Counted from the stretch's first letter, positions 7,392-16,380 are shown. The stretch is DNA of 64,000 nt from Terriglobia bacterium (GCA_020072785.1 JAIQGG010000002.1:992001-1056000), one strand, 5' to 3'. Numbers and translations are program-made. The notes: a model not told the origin generated them from the sequence alone.

Positions 7392-8060
7392 TCATTCGCC
7401 CTCGGCTGCAGGCATAGGAGTTTTGGACGATTTCGCGGCGGCCGAGCGGCGCGCGCGAAAGATTCCGATGATACCCGGCAGGATGGAGAGCAGGACGACG
7501 ACAACGATGACGTAATGGATGCGCTGGCCGATGTTCGGCACCGAACGCCCCAGCAGGTAGCCGCCCAGGATCATGCTGCTGGTCCAGAAAATCCCGCCGA
7601 AGAAGTCGTAGACCAGAAAGCGCGCATAAGGCATGCCCGCGGCGCCGGCCACGGGCGGGCAGAAGGTGCGGATGATGGGCATGAAGCGGGCCAGGATAAC
7701 CGTCTTGCCCCCGTATTTCTCGTAGAAATCGTGGGCCCGCAGCAAATGGCTGCGGCGGAAGAAGAAGGAGTCTTCGCGGCGGTAAAGAGCCTGGCCGGCG
7801 GTGCGCCCAATCCAGTAGCCGATCTGATCGCCGACGATGGCGCAGAGCATCACCGGCAAGAGGAGCCACCAGAGGTGCAGCTTGTCCGCGGCGGCAAAGA
7901 CTCCCGCGGTAACCAGCAGGGAATCGCCAGGCAGGAAGAACCCGACGAAGAAACCGGTTTCGATGAAAACGATGGTGCAGACAAGCAGGGTCCCGCCCCA
8001 GCGGATCAGTCCCTCGACGTCATAGAGAATGTGGAACAGGCTTTGTAAGATCTCGAGCAC
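7392..8060 (-). CDS. DedA-family inner-membrane protein
   Basis: Polytopic DedA/VTT-domain protein. Signatures include ETGFFVGFFLPGDSLLVTAG near residue 35, GDQIGYWIGRTAG, and the conserved R-F-x-P-x-x-R-T/x3-P-x2-AG block (ARFMPIIRTFCPPVAGAAGM). DedA proteins are linked to lipid (undecaprenyl phosphate or aminophospholipid) flipping and proton-motive-force maintenance. The start is uncertain: I chose a GTG at 8060 (222 residues, GAGG 11 bases upstream) because it gives a normal DedA beginning, but an ATG at 8171 would add 37 residues of unconserved sequence. Ends 15 bases before the HAD gene. Confidence 0.85.
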   Translation of the reverse strand: MLEILQSLFHILYDVEGLIRWGGTLLVCTIVFIETGFFVGFFLPGDSLLVTAGVFAAADKLHLWWLLLPVMLCAIVGDQIGYWIGRTAGQALYRREDSFFFRRSHLLRAHDFYEKYGGKTVILARFMPIIRTFCPPVAGAAGMPYARFLVYDFFGGIFWTSSMILGGYLLGRSVPNIGQRIHYVIVVVVLLSILPGIIGIFRARRSAAAKSSKTPMPAAEGE

Positions 8061-8549
8061 GGGGGCGGCATCCTCTGCACGGCCGCCACGGGGAGCCATC
8101 TGCCCGGGCCGACGCGCGAAAAAAGAGTCACTCCCATACGGTAGCAGAAAATCGCGAGATTCTCTCCGCATTCCCACCAGAGAACAAACAGGGCCGCCAT
8201 AGCCGCCAGCCAGGACCCGAGGCGCATCATCGGAGAGTCTCCGCGAGCCGCAGGCCGCACGGGGCGCGAACGACGTGGCGCAGCGCGCCTAGCGCCTCAT
8301 GCCAACGGCGGCGCCCGGAGAGAGGACCCCATTTCATGAGTCCACAGTGCCAATGAGGAACGCTTCGGAACAATGGCCTGGAGGACTCAGGCCAGCAGTA
8401 CGGCCGTACTTTGCGGGAAGCCCGAGGGCCGCCGTTCCTGCTAGTACTTTTCGCCCAGGCGATTACCCCCTGCGTGCTATTGGCAGGGGCCGCAGGCTGC
8501 CTCAAGCTATGGTTGCCGGCGAAGTGGATCAGTGAGGGGGATACACAAC
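8061..8549. other. Intergenic stretch upstream of the DedA gene
   Basis: It contains the possible amino-terminal extension of the DedA gene (to 8171) and a minus-strand frame with one hydrophobic run (about 8155-8230) that I do not accept as a gene. No promoter stands out. Confidence 0.4.
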
Positions 8550-8759
8550 ATGGCGGACAGTCGCTTCGAAGTGTGGGTCGGGAAAACCGTGGTCCTGCAG
8601 GTGACCCTCGGCGACATCAAGGTGCCGCTGCGCGGACGGCTTGTGGGCGACGGGGGCGATGCGGTGCGCCTGCGCGTCGGCGAAGGTTGGGATGTGGATA
8701 TTTACAAATCCATGATTATCGCTGTGGAAGAGGACACGCTGGCTTTTCAAGCCGCTTGA
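8550..8759 (+). CDS. Small Sm/Hfq-like barrel protein (conserved hypothetical)
   Basis: A 69-residue protein starting MADSRFEVWVGKTVVLQV. It is predicted to be almost all beta strand, and the pattern (hydrophobic strand, G-x-(K)VPLRGRLVG, VRLRVGEGWDVD-IYKS-MIIAVEED) looks like a small SH3/Sm barrel; IYKSMIIAV is reminiscent of the Hfq Sm2 motif (YKHAIS.V). This resemblance is by eye. A GAGGGGG ribosome site precedes the ATG at 8550. The gene is followed 60 bases later by a strong terminator, so it is a short single-gene transcript. Whether it binds RNA is unknown. Confidence 0.65.
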   Translation: MADSRFEVWVGKTVVLQVTLGDIKVPLRGRLVGDGGDAVRLRVGEGWDVDIYKSMIIAVEEDTLAFQAA

Positions 8760-8819
8760 AGCGGATCGGCCAGGCACAGCGAGCGAATTTCTCCGGCCCA
8801 GCATCGTCTCAATCCTCCG

Positions 8820-8862
8820 GCCCCGGGGCTTCACCCCTCAGAAGCCCCGGGGCTTTTTCTTT
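8820..8862 (+). terminator. Rho-independent terminator
   Basis: Thirteen-base perfect arms GCCCCGGGGCTTC (8820-8832) / GAAGCCCCGGGGC (8841-8853), 8-base loop, then TTTTTCTTT. It ends the small barrel-protein transcript and could also slow the converging GNAT transcript. Confidence 0.88.
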
Positions 8863-8893
8863 CAGGGCGAAGAGGACAATCGGAAGGCCTGTC

Positions 8894-9826
8894 CTACGCG
8901 GGCCAGACGCCGGCAGTGAAGGATTTGAGGGTGCGGAAGCCCAGCGTTTCATAGAGCTGCACCGCCGGGGCATTCACCGCGGTGACAGTGAGCGTCAGTT
9001 CGTGGAACTTCATGGCGCGCAGGGTGTCGATGGCGGTCTGCATGAGCAGACGCCCGAGACCGTGCCCCTGATGGCCGGGCAGGACGCAGATCTGGGTGGT
9101 GTGGCCGACGCCGGGAGCCACCTCCGACGTCAGCACGGCGGCCAGGAGTTCCTCGCTGCCCGGCTGGCGCAGCAGGAACGACGCGCCGGGGACGAACTGG
9201 CCGCAGCCGGGCAGGTGAATGATGTTCTTCAGAAAGCGCAGGGCCCCGTTGCGTGACCGGTATTGATCGTTGATCTCCCCGTCAATATGGTCGGCGTACG
9301 CCAGATGGATGAGCCGGGCGCAGGGTTCGAAGAAGCGGTCGCTCCAGTGCTCCAAGCGTAGCCCGGGGGAGAGCGGGACGGGCCGCTTCTTGGCGGCCTC
9401 GAGCCGCAAGAGCATGAACTGCCGCGTATACAGGCGGAAACCCTGCTCGCGCAAGGTCTGCTCGACCGGGCCGCCGAAGGGCATGAGCTGAGTTTCGATG
9501 CGCGAGAGGTGGGGCAAGGCGCGCAGGGAAAAGAGGACCTCTTCGAGCAGTTGCCGCCCGATGGCCTCCTGCGAATAGCGCGGCGAGACGAACAATCCTC
9601 CGACCAGCCCTTTCTGTTCCTCCAGGACGTAGAAGGAATATCCAGCGGGGTCGTCGCCTTCGAAGGCCACGTAGCCGGCCAGGGCGTGGGCGTCCAGAAA
9701 GCGCCGAATAAGCTCAACGGCGGTGCCGTAGTCCCAGTGCAGCTCTTCCCGCCAATGGCGCGCCTCTTCGCGAAGCAGGCTTTCGATTTGGAGGGCGGTA
9801 ACTTGCCGCAAGTCGGTGATTCGCAT
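8894..9826 (-). CDS. GNAT-family N-acetyltransferase (tandem)
   Basis: A 310-residue protein with two acetyltransferase-like halves. The carboxy half has the clear acetyl-CoA binding motif A (ICVLPGHQGHGLGRLLMQTAIDTL, about 240-262) and motif B (LTVTAVNAPAVQLYETLGF). The amino half has a degenerate copy (GGLFVSPRYSQEAIGRQLLEEVL). Substrate unknown; GNAT enzymes acetylate amines on proteins, amino acids or antibiotics. I chose the ATG at 9826; the frame is open further upstream but that segment is unconserved and overlaps the promoter region of the divergent hydrolase gene. No ribosome site is clear. Confidence 0.8.
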   Translation of the reverse strand: MRITDLRQVTALQIESLLREEARHWREELHWDYGTAVELIRRFLDAHALAGYVAFEGDDPAGYSFYVLEEQKGLVGGLFVSPRYSQEAIGRQLLEEVLFSLRALPHLSRIETQLMPFGGPVEQTLREQGFRLYTRQFMLLRLEAAKKRPVPLSPGLRLEHWSDRFFEPCARLIHLAYADHIDGEINDQYRSRNGALRFLKNIIHLPGCGQFVPGASFLLRQPGSEELLAAVLTSEVAPGVGHTTQICVLPGHQGHGLGRLLMQTAIDTLRAMKFHELTLTVTAVNAPAVQLYETLGFRTLKSFTAGVWPA

Positions 9827-10041
9827 GGCCAAGGTGCGGGGAACAGGGAAAGCGCCCGCCGGACCATCATAGCCGATTCGGGGGCCGTGCACAGGCGTGC
9901 ACGCGCGATTGTGTTGTCCGCGGAGGCGTGGAACAGTTGTGATACCATTTTGGCAGGACTCGGAAGAGCACTGCGTACTGCAAACCGCGCGGCCGTTGGA
10001 CGGACCAGATCCGGGGCCCGAACGGAGCGTTCCACCAGCGA

Positions 10042-10980
10042 ATGTCCATCCTTTTCGAGCTTCGCTACCCAACACGTTGGTACAGCAAACTTGTCGCTGT
10101 GGCTGTCGTTCTTGTCCTGTTCACCGTGCTGGCGACCGGAGCGGTCTCCGGCTTCCTGCTCTACCGCATGGTCAAGCCGGATCGCACCAGCTCCGAAATC
10201 AACATGCAGAGTTTTCCGGGGCGGCCGGAGGTCGTGCATTTTACGGTGGCGGGCCTCGGCGACCGCGAGGGCTGGTTTTTCCCTGGTTTGAGGGGCGCCC
10301 CGACGATTGTGCTGTGCCACGGCTATCAATCGAGCCGGGGAGAGCTGCTGACCCTGGTTTCCGCGTTACAGGACCACCAGTACAACGCCTTCGTTTTCGA
10401 TTTTGCCGGACACGGCAAGAGCGCCGGAGTCACCACCTTTGGCTACCGCGAAGCGGCGGAACTGCGTGCGGCCATTGACGCTCTGGCGCAACGCAGCGAC
10501 GTGGATTCGAACCGCTTTGGTGTGTGGGGCTACAATCTGGGCGCCTACGCTGCCCTGAGCGAGGCCCAGGGGGACAAGCGCGTCCGCGCCCTGGTGCTGG
10601 ACTCCGTCTACGACCGGCCCGGCCAGATGGTCAAGGTGGAGATCGAAAAAACCGGTCTAGCGGGCTTTCCGCTGATGGTGCGTTCCGCACAATTCAGCTT
10701 CCGCTGGATGAACGAGGAGTTCCGCGACACCCCTCCACTTTCCAAAAATCTGGCGAAGCTTGCGGGCGTGCCGAAACTCTTTGTCCAGGCGCTGGACAAT
10801 CCGGAACTAGCCGCGACCACCCAGCAGCTCTTCGCGCAGGCTCCCGAGCCGCGCGAGCAGGCTATCCTGCCGCGCGGCGACTTCGTCAGCATGGGGGATG
10901 ACGACCGCAAGGACTACGAGAACCGCATCGTCAGCTTCTTTCTATTGCGGCTGCCTCCGCTGGGTGCCGCCAGCCGCTGA
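10042..10980 (+). CDS. Membrane-anchored alpha/beta-hydrolase fold protein with degenerate active site
   Basis: A 312-residue protein with one amino-terminal transmembrane helix (about 16-40) and an alpha/beta-hydrolase fold. The oxyanion segment is present (VLCHGYQSSRGE near residue 93), as is FDFAGHGKS. The nucleophile elbow, normally G-x-S-x-G, reads GYNLG (about 169-173), so serine is replaced by asparagine; near the carboxy end the catalytic histidine position reads LPRGDFVSMG with no histidine. The acid is not obvious. It may therefore bind rather than hydrolyse a ligand. Monocistronic, divergent from the GNAT gene. Confidence 0.75.
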   Translation: MSILFELRYPTRWYSKLVAVAVVLVLFTVLATGAVSGFLLYRMVKPDRTSSEINMQSFPGRPEVVHFTVAGLGDREGWFFPGLRGAPTIVLCHGYQSSRGELLTLVSALQDHQYNAFVFDFAGHGKSAGVTTFGYREAAELRAAIDALAQRSDVDSNRFGVWGYNLGAYAALSEAQGDKRVRALVLDSVYDRPGQMVKVEIEKTGLAGFPLMVRSAQFSFRWMNEEFRDTPPLSKNLAKLAGVPKLFVQALDNPELAATTQQLFAQAPEPREQAILPRGDFVSMGDDDRKDYENRIVSFFLLRLPPLGAASR

Positions 10981-11047
10981 GCCGGCGATTTCTGTGCTTC
11001 CCGCTGAAATCGTGACCTGGCGCCGCCGCGCCTGTTAGACTTTTTCC

Positions 11048-11824
11048 ATGCGCGATGCCTGGAGCCCGGACACCTACAACCGTTTTAAAGAGGAGCGCAG
11101 CCAGCCTTTTTACGAGCTGTGCGCCATGGTCCAGGCGCGCTCGGGAATGCGCGTGCTGGACCTGGGTTGCGGCCCGGGCGACTTGACCAGATATCTCCAC
11201 GAACAACTGGCCGCGCGCGAGACGCTGGGCTTGGACGCCTCGGACAACATGCTGGCGCAGGCCCGGCCGCGGGAAGGAAACGGCCTACGCTTTGCGAAGG
11301 GGAAGATCGAGGAGCTGGACGTTCCCGGCGTGTTCGACCTGATTTTTTCCAATGCCGCGCTGCAGTGGGTGGAAAACCACGCGGCGCTGTTCGAAAAATT
11401 CGCCGCGCGCCTCGCGCCGGGCGGGCAACTCGCCGTGCAGGTGCCCTACAACGAAGAAAGCGAATTTCACCGCGCGGCGCGGGATGCGGCGGCGGAGTTT
11501 CGCGAGCCGCTCGGCGGCTACGTGCGGCATCTGGTGGCCCTGGCTCCGGAAGCCTATTCGCAGCTGCTGTACCGGCTGGGCTTCGCGGAGCAGAAAGTGA
11601 TCCTGCGCGTCTACCCGCACGAAATGCCGGCGCTGGACGCGGTGGTGGAGTGGTACCGCGGGTCGCTGCTCACCGCGTATGAAGCGCGCCTCGACGCCCT
11701 GACGTTCCAACGTTTCATCGCCCGCTACGGCGAAATCCTGCACCAGCGCTTCGCCGATGCCCAGCCGTTTTTCTTTCCGTTTCCACGCATTCTGCTGTGG
11801 GGCAGGAAAGGTTCGCGGGCGTAA
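11048..11824 (+). CDS. tam: Trans-aconitate 2-methyltransferase (Tam)
   Basis: A 258-residue SAM methyltransferase matching Tam: it begins with the WSPDTYNRFKEERSQPF segment, motif I is VLDLGCGPGDLT, motif II LGLDASDNML, and the Tam-typical IFSNAALQWVENH follows. Tam methylates trans-aconitate, a spontaneous isomer of cis-aconitate that inhibits the citrate cycle. The leader has a -10-like TTAGACT only about 8 bases before the ATG, so the message may be leaderless. The last ~95 bases are repeated at 14433-14532 beyond the neighbouring kinase gene. Confidence 0.88.
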   Translation: MRDAWSPDTYNRFKEERSQPFYELCAMVQARSGMRVLDLGCGPGDLTRYLHEQLAARETLGLDASDNMLAQARPREGNGLRFAKGKIEELDVPGVFDLIFSNAALQWVENHAALFEKFAARLAPGGQLAVQVPYNEESEFHRAARDAAAEFREPLGGYVRHLVALAPEAYSQLLYRLGFAEQKVILRVYPHEMPALDAVVEWYRGSLLTAYEARLDALTFQRFIARYGEILHQRFADAQPFFFPFPRILLWGRKGSRA

Positions 11825-11941
11825 CTCCGTAATTGGGCCGGAATTTGTTGCGAATCACCCGCGCTACAAGGGTAGCCCGCCTTTGTTCCTCGACTCTCCA
11901 GCCGGCAATTTGCAGGGGCGGTTCGCGAACGCCGCTTTTGC

Positions 11942-11959
11942 GTCCCGATTTATCGGGAC
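11942..11959. repeat. Palindromic element GTCCCGAT-TT-ATCGGGAC
   Basis: Perfect 8-base arms around TT in the gap between tam and the kinase gene, followed by a second imperfect GC palindrome (about 11961-11980). It resembles a REP-type intergenic palindrome and could also act as a transcription stop between the two convergent genes. Confidence 0.55.
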
Positions 11960-11997
11960 CGCCCGGCTCCAGAGGGCCGGGACACGTGCGCGCTGCC

Positions 11998-14328
11998 TCA
12001 GGTCGTCGGGAGGCCCAGGCGCCGCGCAAGGTTCTGAAACCGCGGATCGGAGTGCAGCGGCTGGAAGCGGGGATCCTGTCGGAAATGAATCAGAAGGCTG
12101 GAATGCTCCTCGTAGGCTCTTTCCAGCCAGGCGAGCGCCTCATCCTTGTTGCCCAGGCCCATCTGCACAACCGCAATCTCGTATGCGGAAACATATTCGC
12201 GTTTAGACCGCGTGATCATTTGGACCAACATTTTCCTGGCTTCCTGCGTTCTGCCGGAGACCGCGTACGCGTGGGCCAGGTCCGCCGTCGTGTCCGGGAG
12301 GGCTTTCTCTAACTCGGCGATGGCTTCTTGGTTCTTTCCTTGTTGTTCATGAGCCCAGCCCAAGACTGTGAGGGCAAAATGATTTCCCGGGTCCATCTGC
12401 AGAACTTTCCTGCAATGCTGCTCCGCCTCGCCGTAGTCGCCGGTGTAGATGCAATGCCACCCCACACACGCAGTCATATCCATGTCGAGGGGAGCGATTT
12501 CCGCGGCGCGTTGAGTCTCCTCCCGGGATTCTTCCCCGCGGCCCATGGCCAGCAGATAATGCCCGTAGAGATGACGGGTAACGGCCTGGTTGGGATTCAG
12601 CTCCAGAGCCCGCCGGAACTCTTTTTCGGCCTCCGTGAAGTTCCATTCGTATTCCAGCTTGACCGAAGCGAGATACGCGTGAGCATCCGCGAGGTCCGGG
12701 TCTAAACTGAGAGCTCGCAGCGCGAATTCCCTCACCTTTGGATAAGCTTCTTTGGGCGCTAAGCCCTCCCCGAATCCCCGCCAGTAGTACGTGGCCGCCA
12801 GGCCGACGTAGGCGGCGGCGTACGCGGGATCCAGTTGGATTGCCTTCCTGAAGTAGAGTTCGCTCTTGCTCGAACCTTCTGCATATTTTCCCCTCAGGTA
12901 CGCCTCCTGCGCCTGAGGATCCACGGCACGAACGTTGGAAAGGCGCCCCTCCTGATTGGGAGTCAGCGTTACACCAATTTCCTGAGTGACGCTACGCGCG
13001 ACCTCGCTTTGCAATGCCAAAATGTCACGCACCTCGCGGTCATAGGTTTGCGCCCACAAGTGCCGGTCGGTAGGGCCCCGGATCAACTGCGCGGTGATCC
13101 GCACCCGGTCGCCAGCCCGAAGGACACTTCCTTCCACGATGGCATCCACATTCAATTCCCGGGCAATCTCGGGAAGCGGCTTGCTGAGCTTCTTGTACGG
13201 CATCACGGATGTGTTCGACGTCACCCGCAGGGCGCTGATCTGCGCTAAGTCCGTGGTCAGCATGTCGGTCATGGCATCGGCGAAATACTCCTGTTCCTTG
13301 TCGCCAGAAAGGTTCTTGAAGGGCAGAATCGCCAGTGACTGAATGCGCTCCGCATGCGCACCGCTCAGCAGCCGTTCGCGCCAGCCGCCGGCATCAAATC
13401 CCACAAGAATGGCCAGCAGCCCAAGGGACGCTCCTGCCGCCAGGAGCGGCGCGCGCCGAGCCAGCGCGGGCTTGCGCGAAATCGCTGGAACGGTCGCAGG
13501 TGCGCCCAGCCGCCGCAGGTCCACGGACAACTCTCGGGCGGACTGGTAACGATCCTCCGGCTCCTTTTCCAAACATTTCAAAATGATTCGTTCCAATTCC
13601 GGTGAGACCTGGGCCTTTACGGCGCGCGGCGCTTCGGGCGCCTTGTGAAGGATGGCGTCGGTCAACTGCGCCGTGACGTACTCGGGGAAAGCGCGCCGGC
13701 CTGTCGCCATCTCGTACAACACGGCTCCCGCTGCCCAAATGTCGCTTCGAGAATCAATCTTCTCCGCGCACAACTGTTCGGGCGACATGTAGGGTAGCGT
13801 CCCCGCTGCGGCCCGGGTCTCACTCAAAGTGTCTGTGGTGGCAGCCTCACTGACCGGTTGCAACAGCTTTGCAATCCCGAAATCGAGGATCTTCACCCGG
13901 CCATCCTCTGTCACCAGGAGATTGCTGGGCTTCAGGTCGCGATGCACCACACCTTGCTGGCACGCAGCTGCTAGCCCATCGGCCACCTGCACACCCAGGC
14001 GCGAAATTTCCTTTTCCGTTAACGCGCCTTCGGCCAGCTTCTGGTCCAGGGTGACGCCGGGGATGAATTCCATCACCAGGAAGTCCACATTCCCCTGAGT
14101 GTCGAAGTCGTGCACCGTCTCGATGTTGGGATGGTTCAGCCGGGAGAGAGTGAGGGCCTCTTTGCGAAAGCGTTTGCGGGCGGACTCGTCAGCCAGGGTG
14201 CCGGGGGGCAGGATCTTGAGGGCCACGTCGCGGTCTAAGCGCTCGTCATGGGCACGGTAGACCACGCCCATGCCACCCGCACCAACCTGCTCCAGGACGC
14301 GGTAATGGGAAAGCGTCTGACCAATCAC
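11998..14328 (-). CDS. Ser/Thr protein kinase with TolB-like and TPR domains
   Basis: A 776-residue receptor-like kinase. Residues 1-275 form a complete PknB-type kinase: glycine loop GAGGMGVV (16-23), K38, HRDLKPSN (129-136), DFG (about 149-151), and APE-like SPE. A transmembrane helix follows (about 293-312), then a TolB/FlgO-like domain (AILPFKNLSGDKEQEYFADAMTDMLTTDL, about 330-470) and a TPR array to the end (about 490-745). This architecture is common in Acidobacteria and other soil bacteria; the sensing domain lies outside the cytoplasm. The start is a GTG with GAAGGAG 7 bases upstream, behind a good promoter. The gene interrupts the neighbourhood between tam and a duplicated tam tail. 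Confidence 0.93.
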   Translation of the reverse strand: MIGQTLSHYRVLEQVGAGGMGVVYRAHDERLDRDVALKILPPGTLADESARKRFRKEALTLSRLNHPNIETVHDFDTQGNVDFLVMEFIPGVTLDQKLAEGALTEKEISRLGVQVADGLAAACQQGVVHRDLKPSNLLVTEDGRVKILDFGIAKLLQPVSEAATTDTLSETRAAAGTLPYMSPEQLCAEKIDSRSDIWAAGAVLYEMATGRRAFPEYVTAQLTDAILHKAPEAPRAVKAQVSPELERIILKCLEKEPEDRYQSARELSVDLRRLGAPATVPAISRKPALARRAPLLAAGASLGLLAILVGFDAGGWRERLLSGAHAERIQSLAILPFKNLSGDKEQEYFADAMTDMLTTDLAQISALRVTSNTSVMPYKKLSKPLPEIARELNVDAIVEGSVLRAGDRVRITAQLIRGPTDRHLWAQTYDREVRDILALQSEVARSVTQEIGVTLTPNQEGRLSNVRAVDPQAQEAYLRGKYAEGSSKSELYFRKAIQLDPAYAAAYVGLAATYYWRGFGEGLAPKEAYPKVREFALRALSLDPDLADAHAYLASVKLEYEWNFTEAEKEFRRALELNPNQAVTRHLYGHYLLAMGRGEESREETQRAAEIAPLDMDMTACVGWHCIYTGDYGEAEQHCRKVLQMDPGNHFALTVLGWAHEQQGKNQEAIAELEKALPDTTADLAHAYAVSGRTQEARKMLVQMITRSKREYVSAYEIAVVQMGLGNKDEALAWLERAYEEHSSLLIHFRQDPRFQPLHSDPRFQNLARRLGLPTT

Positions 14329-14357
14329 CGGAGAACTCCTTCCCCAGTCTGATTCGC

Positions 14358-14386
14358 ATGTTAGGCTTCTGGTAAAGTAGTGTCAA
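14358..14386 (-). promoter_or_regulatory. Sigma-70 promoter of the kinase gene
   Basis: On the minus strand a consensus -35 TTGACA (14386-14381), 17-base spacer, and -10 TAACAT (14363-14358), placing the start of transcription about 20 bases before the GTG. Confidence 0.65.
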
Positions 14387-14394
14387 TCGAATGT

Positions 14395-14532
14395 CGATTC
14401 ATTGCCCTTGTGGGCGAACGCCTCGTCGCGCTCTACGGCGAAATCCTGCACCAGCGCTTCGCCGATGCCCAGCCGTTTTTCTTTCCGTTTCCGCGCATTC
14501 TGCTGTGGGGCAGAAAGCGTCTCCGCGCGTAA
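14395..14532 (+). pseudogene. Remnant of a tam 3' end
   Basis: The plus strand encodes ...RFIALVGERLVALYGEILHQ... and ends, like tam, in QPFFFPFPRILLWGRK plus a stop. From 14433 onward nearly every base matches 11725-11824 of tam, with a few differences near the stop; before that point it diverges. There is no upstream methyltransferase domain: the kinase promoter and gene begin immediately before it. It is either a broken second tam copy or a duplication made when the kinase gene arrived. Confidence 0.75.
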
Positions 14533-14536
14533 CCGG

Positions 14537-16246
14537 CTATTTCTTCCATTCCGGAGTCGCCAGCCCGCTCACTCCGCCTGCAGCAGCCGTCTTCACCAGG
14601 TTTCTTCGCGTGGTCACCGCGCCCAGGAACTCGTACCTGATCCCCTGTTCATCAAGGGCTTCCAGGCCGGCACTGGAAACAAAGACATAGCTGAGTGGCG
14701 GACTGCCGGGCGTCCATTCCGGCAGTTCCCGATGAAAATAGAAGTTCAACGCGTATTGCCAGTTGCGGTCCATCTGTGCCGTGAAGACGCTGTGGGGTGC
14801 TGGACCAAGGGCTAAGACCAGCCGTGCCGCTGTTCGCGGCGATTGACACGCATCCATCCACGGCAGCTCGTATCGCTCGATGGCATGGACGAGGAGGACA
14901 ACTGCCAGCACGCTGGAAATCAAGGCTCCCTTCCTGCTCCGTGCGCCAATCAAGACCGTGAGAGCCATCGTTTCCCCGATGATGAGGAGGAGTAGTGCGA
15001 TCTTGTACCCGCGTGGCGGCTGGGGCATGGAGTTAACGTGCGTGTAGAAACGGCCGAAAAGGAGTGCAATCGCAAGAAACACAGGCGTCAGCGCCACCCA
15101 CTCGAGGCCCCAGCGCGACCTCCTGCTTGTGCTGTGCAGCAATTCCCTGGCGCTGCGGGAGGCCAGCAAAACCATCGGGGGAACCGCGGGGAGAATGTAG
15201 CCGGGGAGCTTGGATTTGGAGAGCGAAAAAAACGCGATGGGGAAAAGCGACCAGCAGAGAAGCAGAATGCCCCTGGATCCGGGCCAACACCCGGTGCGGA
15301 AACCTTTCACGGCTTTGCTGAGCAGGGGGACGAGGAGCAGCGACCATGGAAATATAGCGAGCACCAGGATCGGGATATAAAACCAGAAGGGCTGGATGTG
15401 GCGAAATTCGGGCGTGAGATAGCGTTTGAAATTGTGCTCGATGATGAAGACGCGGAAGAAATCGGGGTTGCGGCGGGCGCAGAGGATATACCAGGGTAGC
15501 GCCGTGGCGAAGAAGGATGCGAGCGCGGCGGGGTGAAAAAGGCGGAAGGCGTCGCGCCAGCGCCTGGTGAAGACGGCCCAGAAGAAGACGGCGCCGCCGG
15601 AGAGAATGACGGCAGCAGGGCCCTTGGCCAGGACCGCCGCGCCGAGGAAGAAGCCGAAGGCGCCGAGCGCGAGCCAGGGCGTGGGCTGTGGCGATGTGTC
15701 GCTGCTGTGGCGCGGGAGACCGAGGACCACGGCGGCGGCGGCCATGGCGATGGTGAGCATGCCGCTGAAAGGCATGTCCGTGGCGGCGGCGTGGGAGAAG
15801 CCGAGCATGCCCACGCTGGTGGGCAATAGCAGAAGCAACCAGCGCGCGGTCTCCGCGCCGTACAGGCGCCAGGCCAGCCAGGCGAGCGCCAGCGTGGCCA
15901 GCAGCGCAGAGACGGCGGAAGGCAGCCGCGCGGCGGCTTCGCTGACGCCGAAAAGTTTGAAGCTGAGCGCCCCGCCCCAGTAGTAGAGCACCGGCTTCTC
16001 GAACCACGGCTGGCCGTAGAGCCGCGGCGTCACCCAGTCCCCGCTTTCGGCCATGTCCCGGGCGATCCAGGCGTAGCGCGGCTCATCCGGCCCGACGAAG
16101 CCGATGGCGCCAAGATGGCTGAAGTAGCAGACATAGAGCGTGGCGACGATGAGCACACCCCAGCCGAGCTTCGCCGCGCGGCGCATCGGTGTTTCCGGCG
16201 TGATGGGATCTGGTGCGTTCATGAGCGGGAGCGGCCAGTCTAGCAT
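14537..16246 (-). CDS. ArnT/PMT-type glycosyltransferase (GT39/GT83-like)
   Basis: A 569-residue polytopic membrane protein of the dolichyl-phosphate-mannose mannosyltransferase/ArnT clan. The diagnostic first-loop motif is GPDEPRYAWIARDM (about 52-65), followed by the second acidic-aromatic loop GQPWFEKPVLYYW (about 78-90), then some ten hydrophobic helices and a periplasmic carboxy domain. Such enzymes transfer a sugar from a polyprenyl phosphate to lipid A or protein at the periplasmic face. Donor and acceptor are unknown; the neighbouring lipid A genes make a lipid A decoration plausible. An internal ATG at 16222 is an alternative start. Ends 4 bases beyond the tam remnant, convergent with it. 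Confidence 0.85.
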   Translation of the reverse strand: MLDWPLPLMNAPDPITPETPMRRAAKLGWGVLIVATLYVCYFSHLGAIGFVGPDEPRYAWIARDMAESGDWVTPRLYGQPWFEKPVLYYWGGALSFKLFGVSEAAARLPSAVSALLATLALAWLAWRLYGAETARWLLLLLPTSVGMLGFSHAAATDMPFSGMLTIAMAAAAVVLGLPRHSSDTSPQPTPWLALGAFGFFLGAAVLAKGPAAVILSGGAVFFWAVFTRRWRDAFRLFHPAALASFFATALPWYILCARRNPDFFRVFIIEHNFKRYLTPEFRHIQPFWFYIPILVLAIFPWSLLLVPLLSKAVKGFRTGCWPGSRGILLLCWSLFPIAFFSLSKSKLPGYILPAVPPMVLLASRSARELLHSTSRRSRWGLEWVALTPVFLAIALLFGRFYTHVNSMPQPPRGYKIALLLLIIGETMALTVLIGARSRKGALISSVLAVVLLVHAIERYELPWMDACQSPRTAARLVLALGPAPHSVFTAQMDRNWQYALNFYFHRELPEWTPGSPPLSYVFVSSAGLEALDEQGIRYEFLGAVTTRRNLVKTAAAGGVSGLATPEWKK

Positions 16247-16380
16247 CGCCGCCGTTTCGCGTCAGCCTGCCCCTTCCGTTATTCTGCGGAAGGCCGCGGC
16301 GGCGTCCCGCCGGCGCTGCGGCACAGTTGGAACTGGCAAGCGGAAACGTGGAGAATGCATACTGACGGGAGCCGGCTGCG

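Noticed and set aside
8006-8260. Minus-strand frame with one hydrophobic run upstream of the DedA gene
   Set aside because: It overlaps the DedA start in another frame, has no clear ribosome site and only a single hydrophobic stretch; probably the leader of the DedA transcript.
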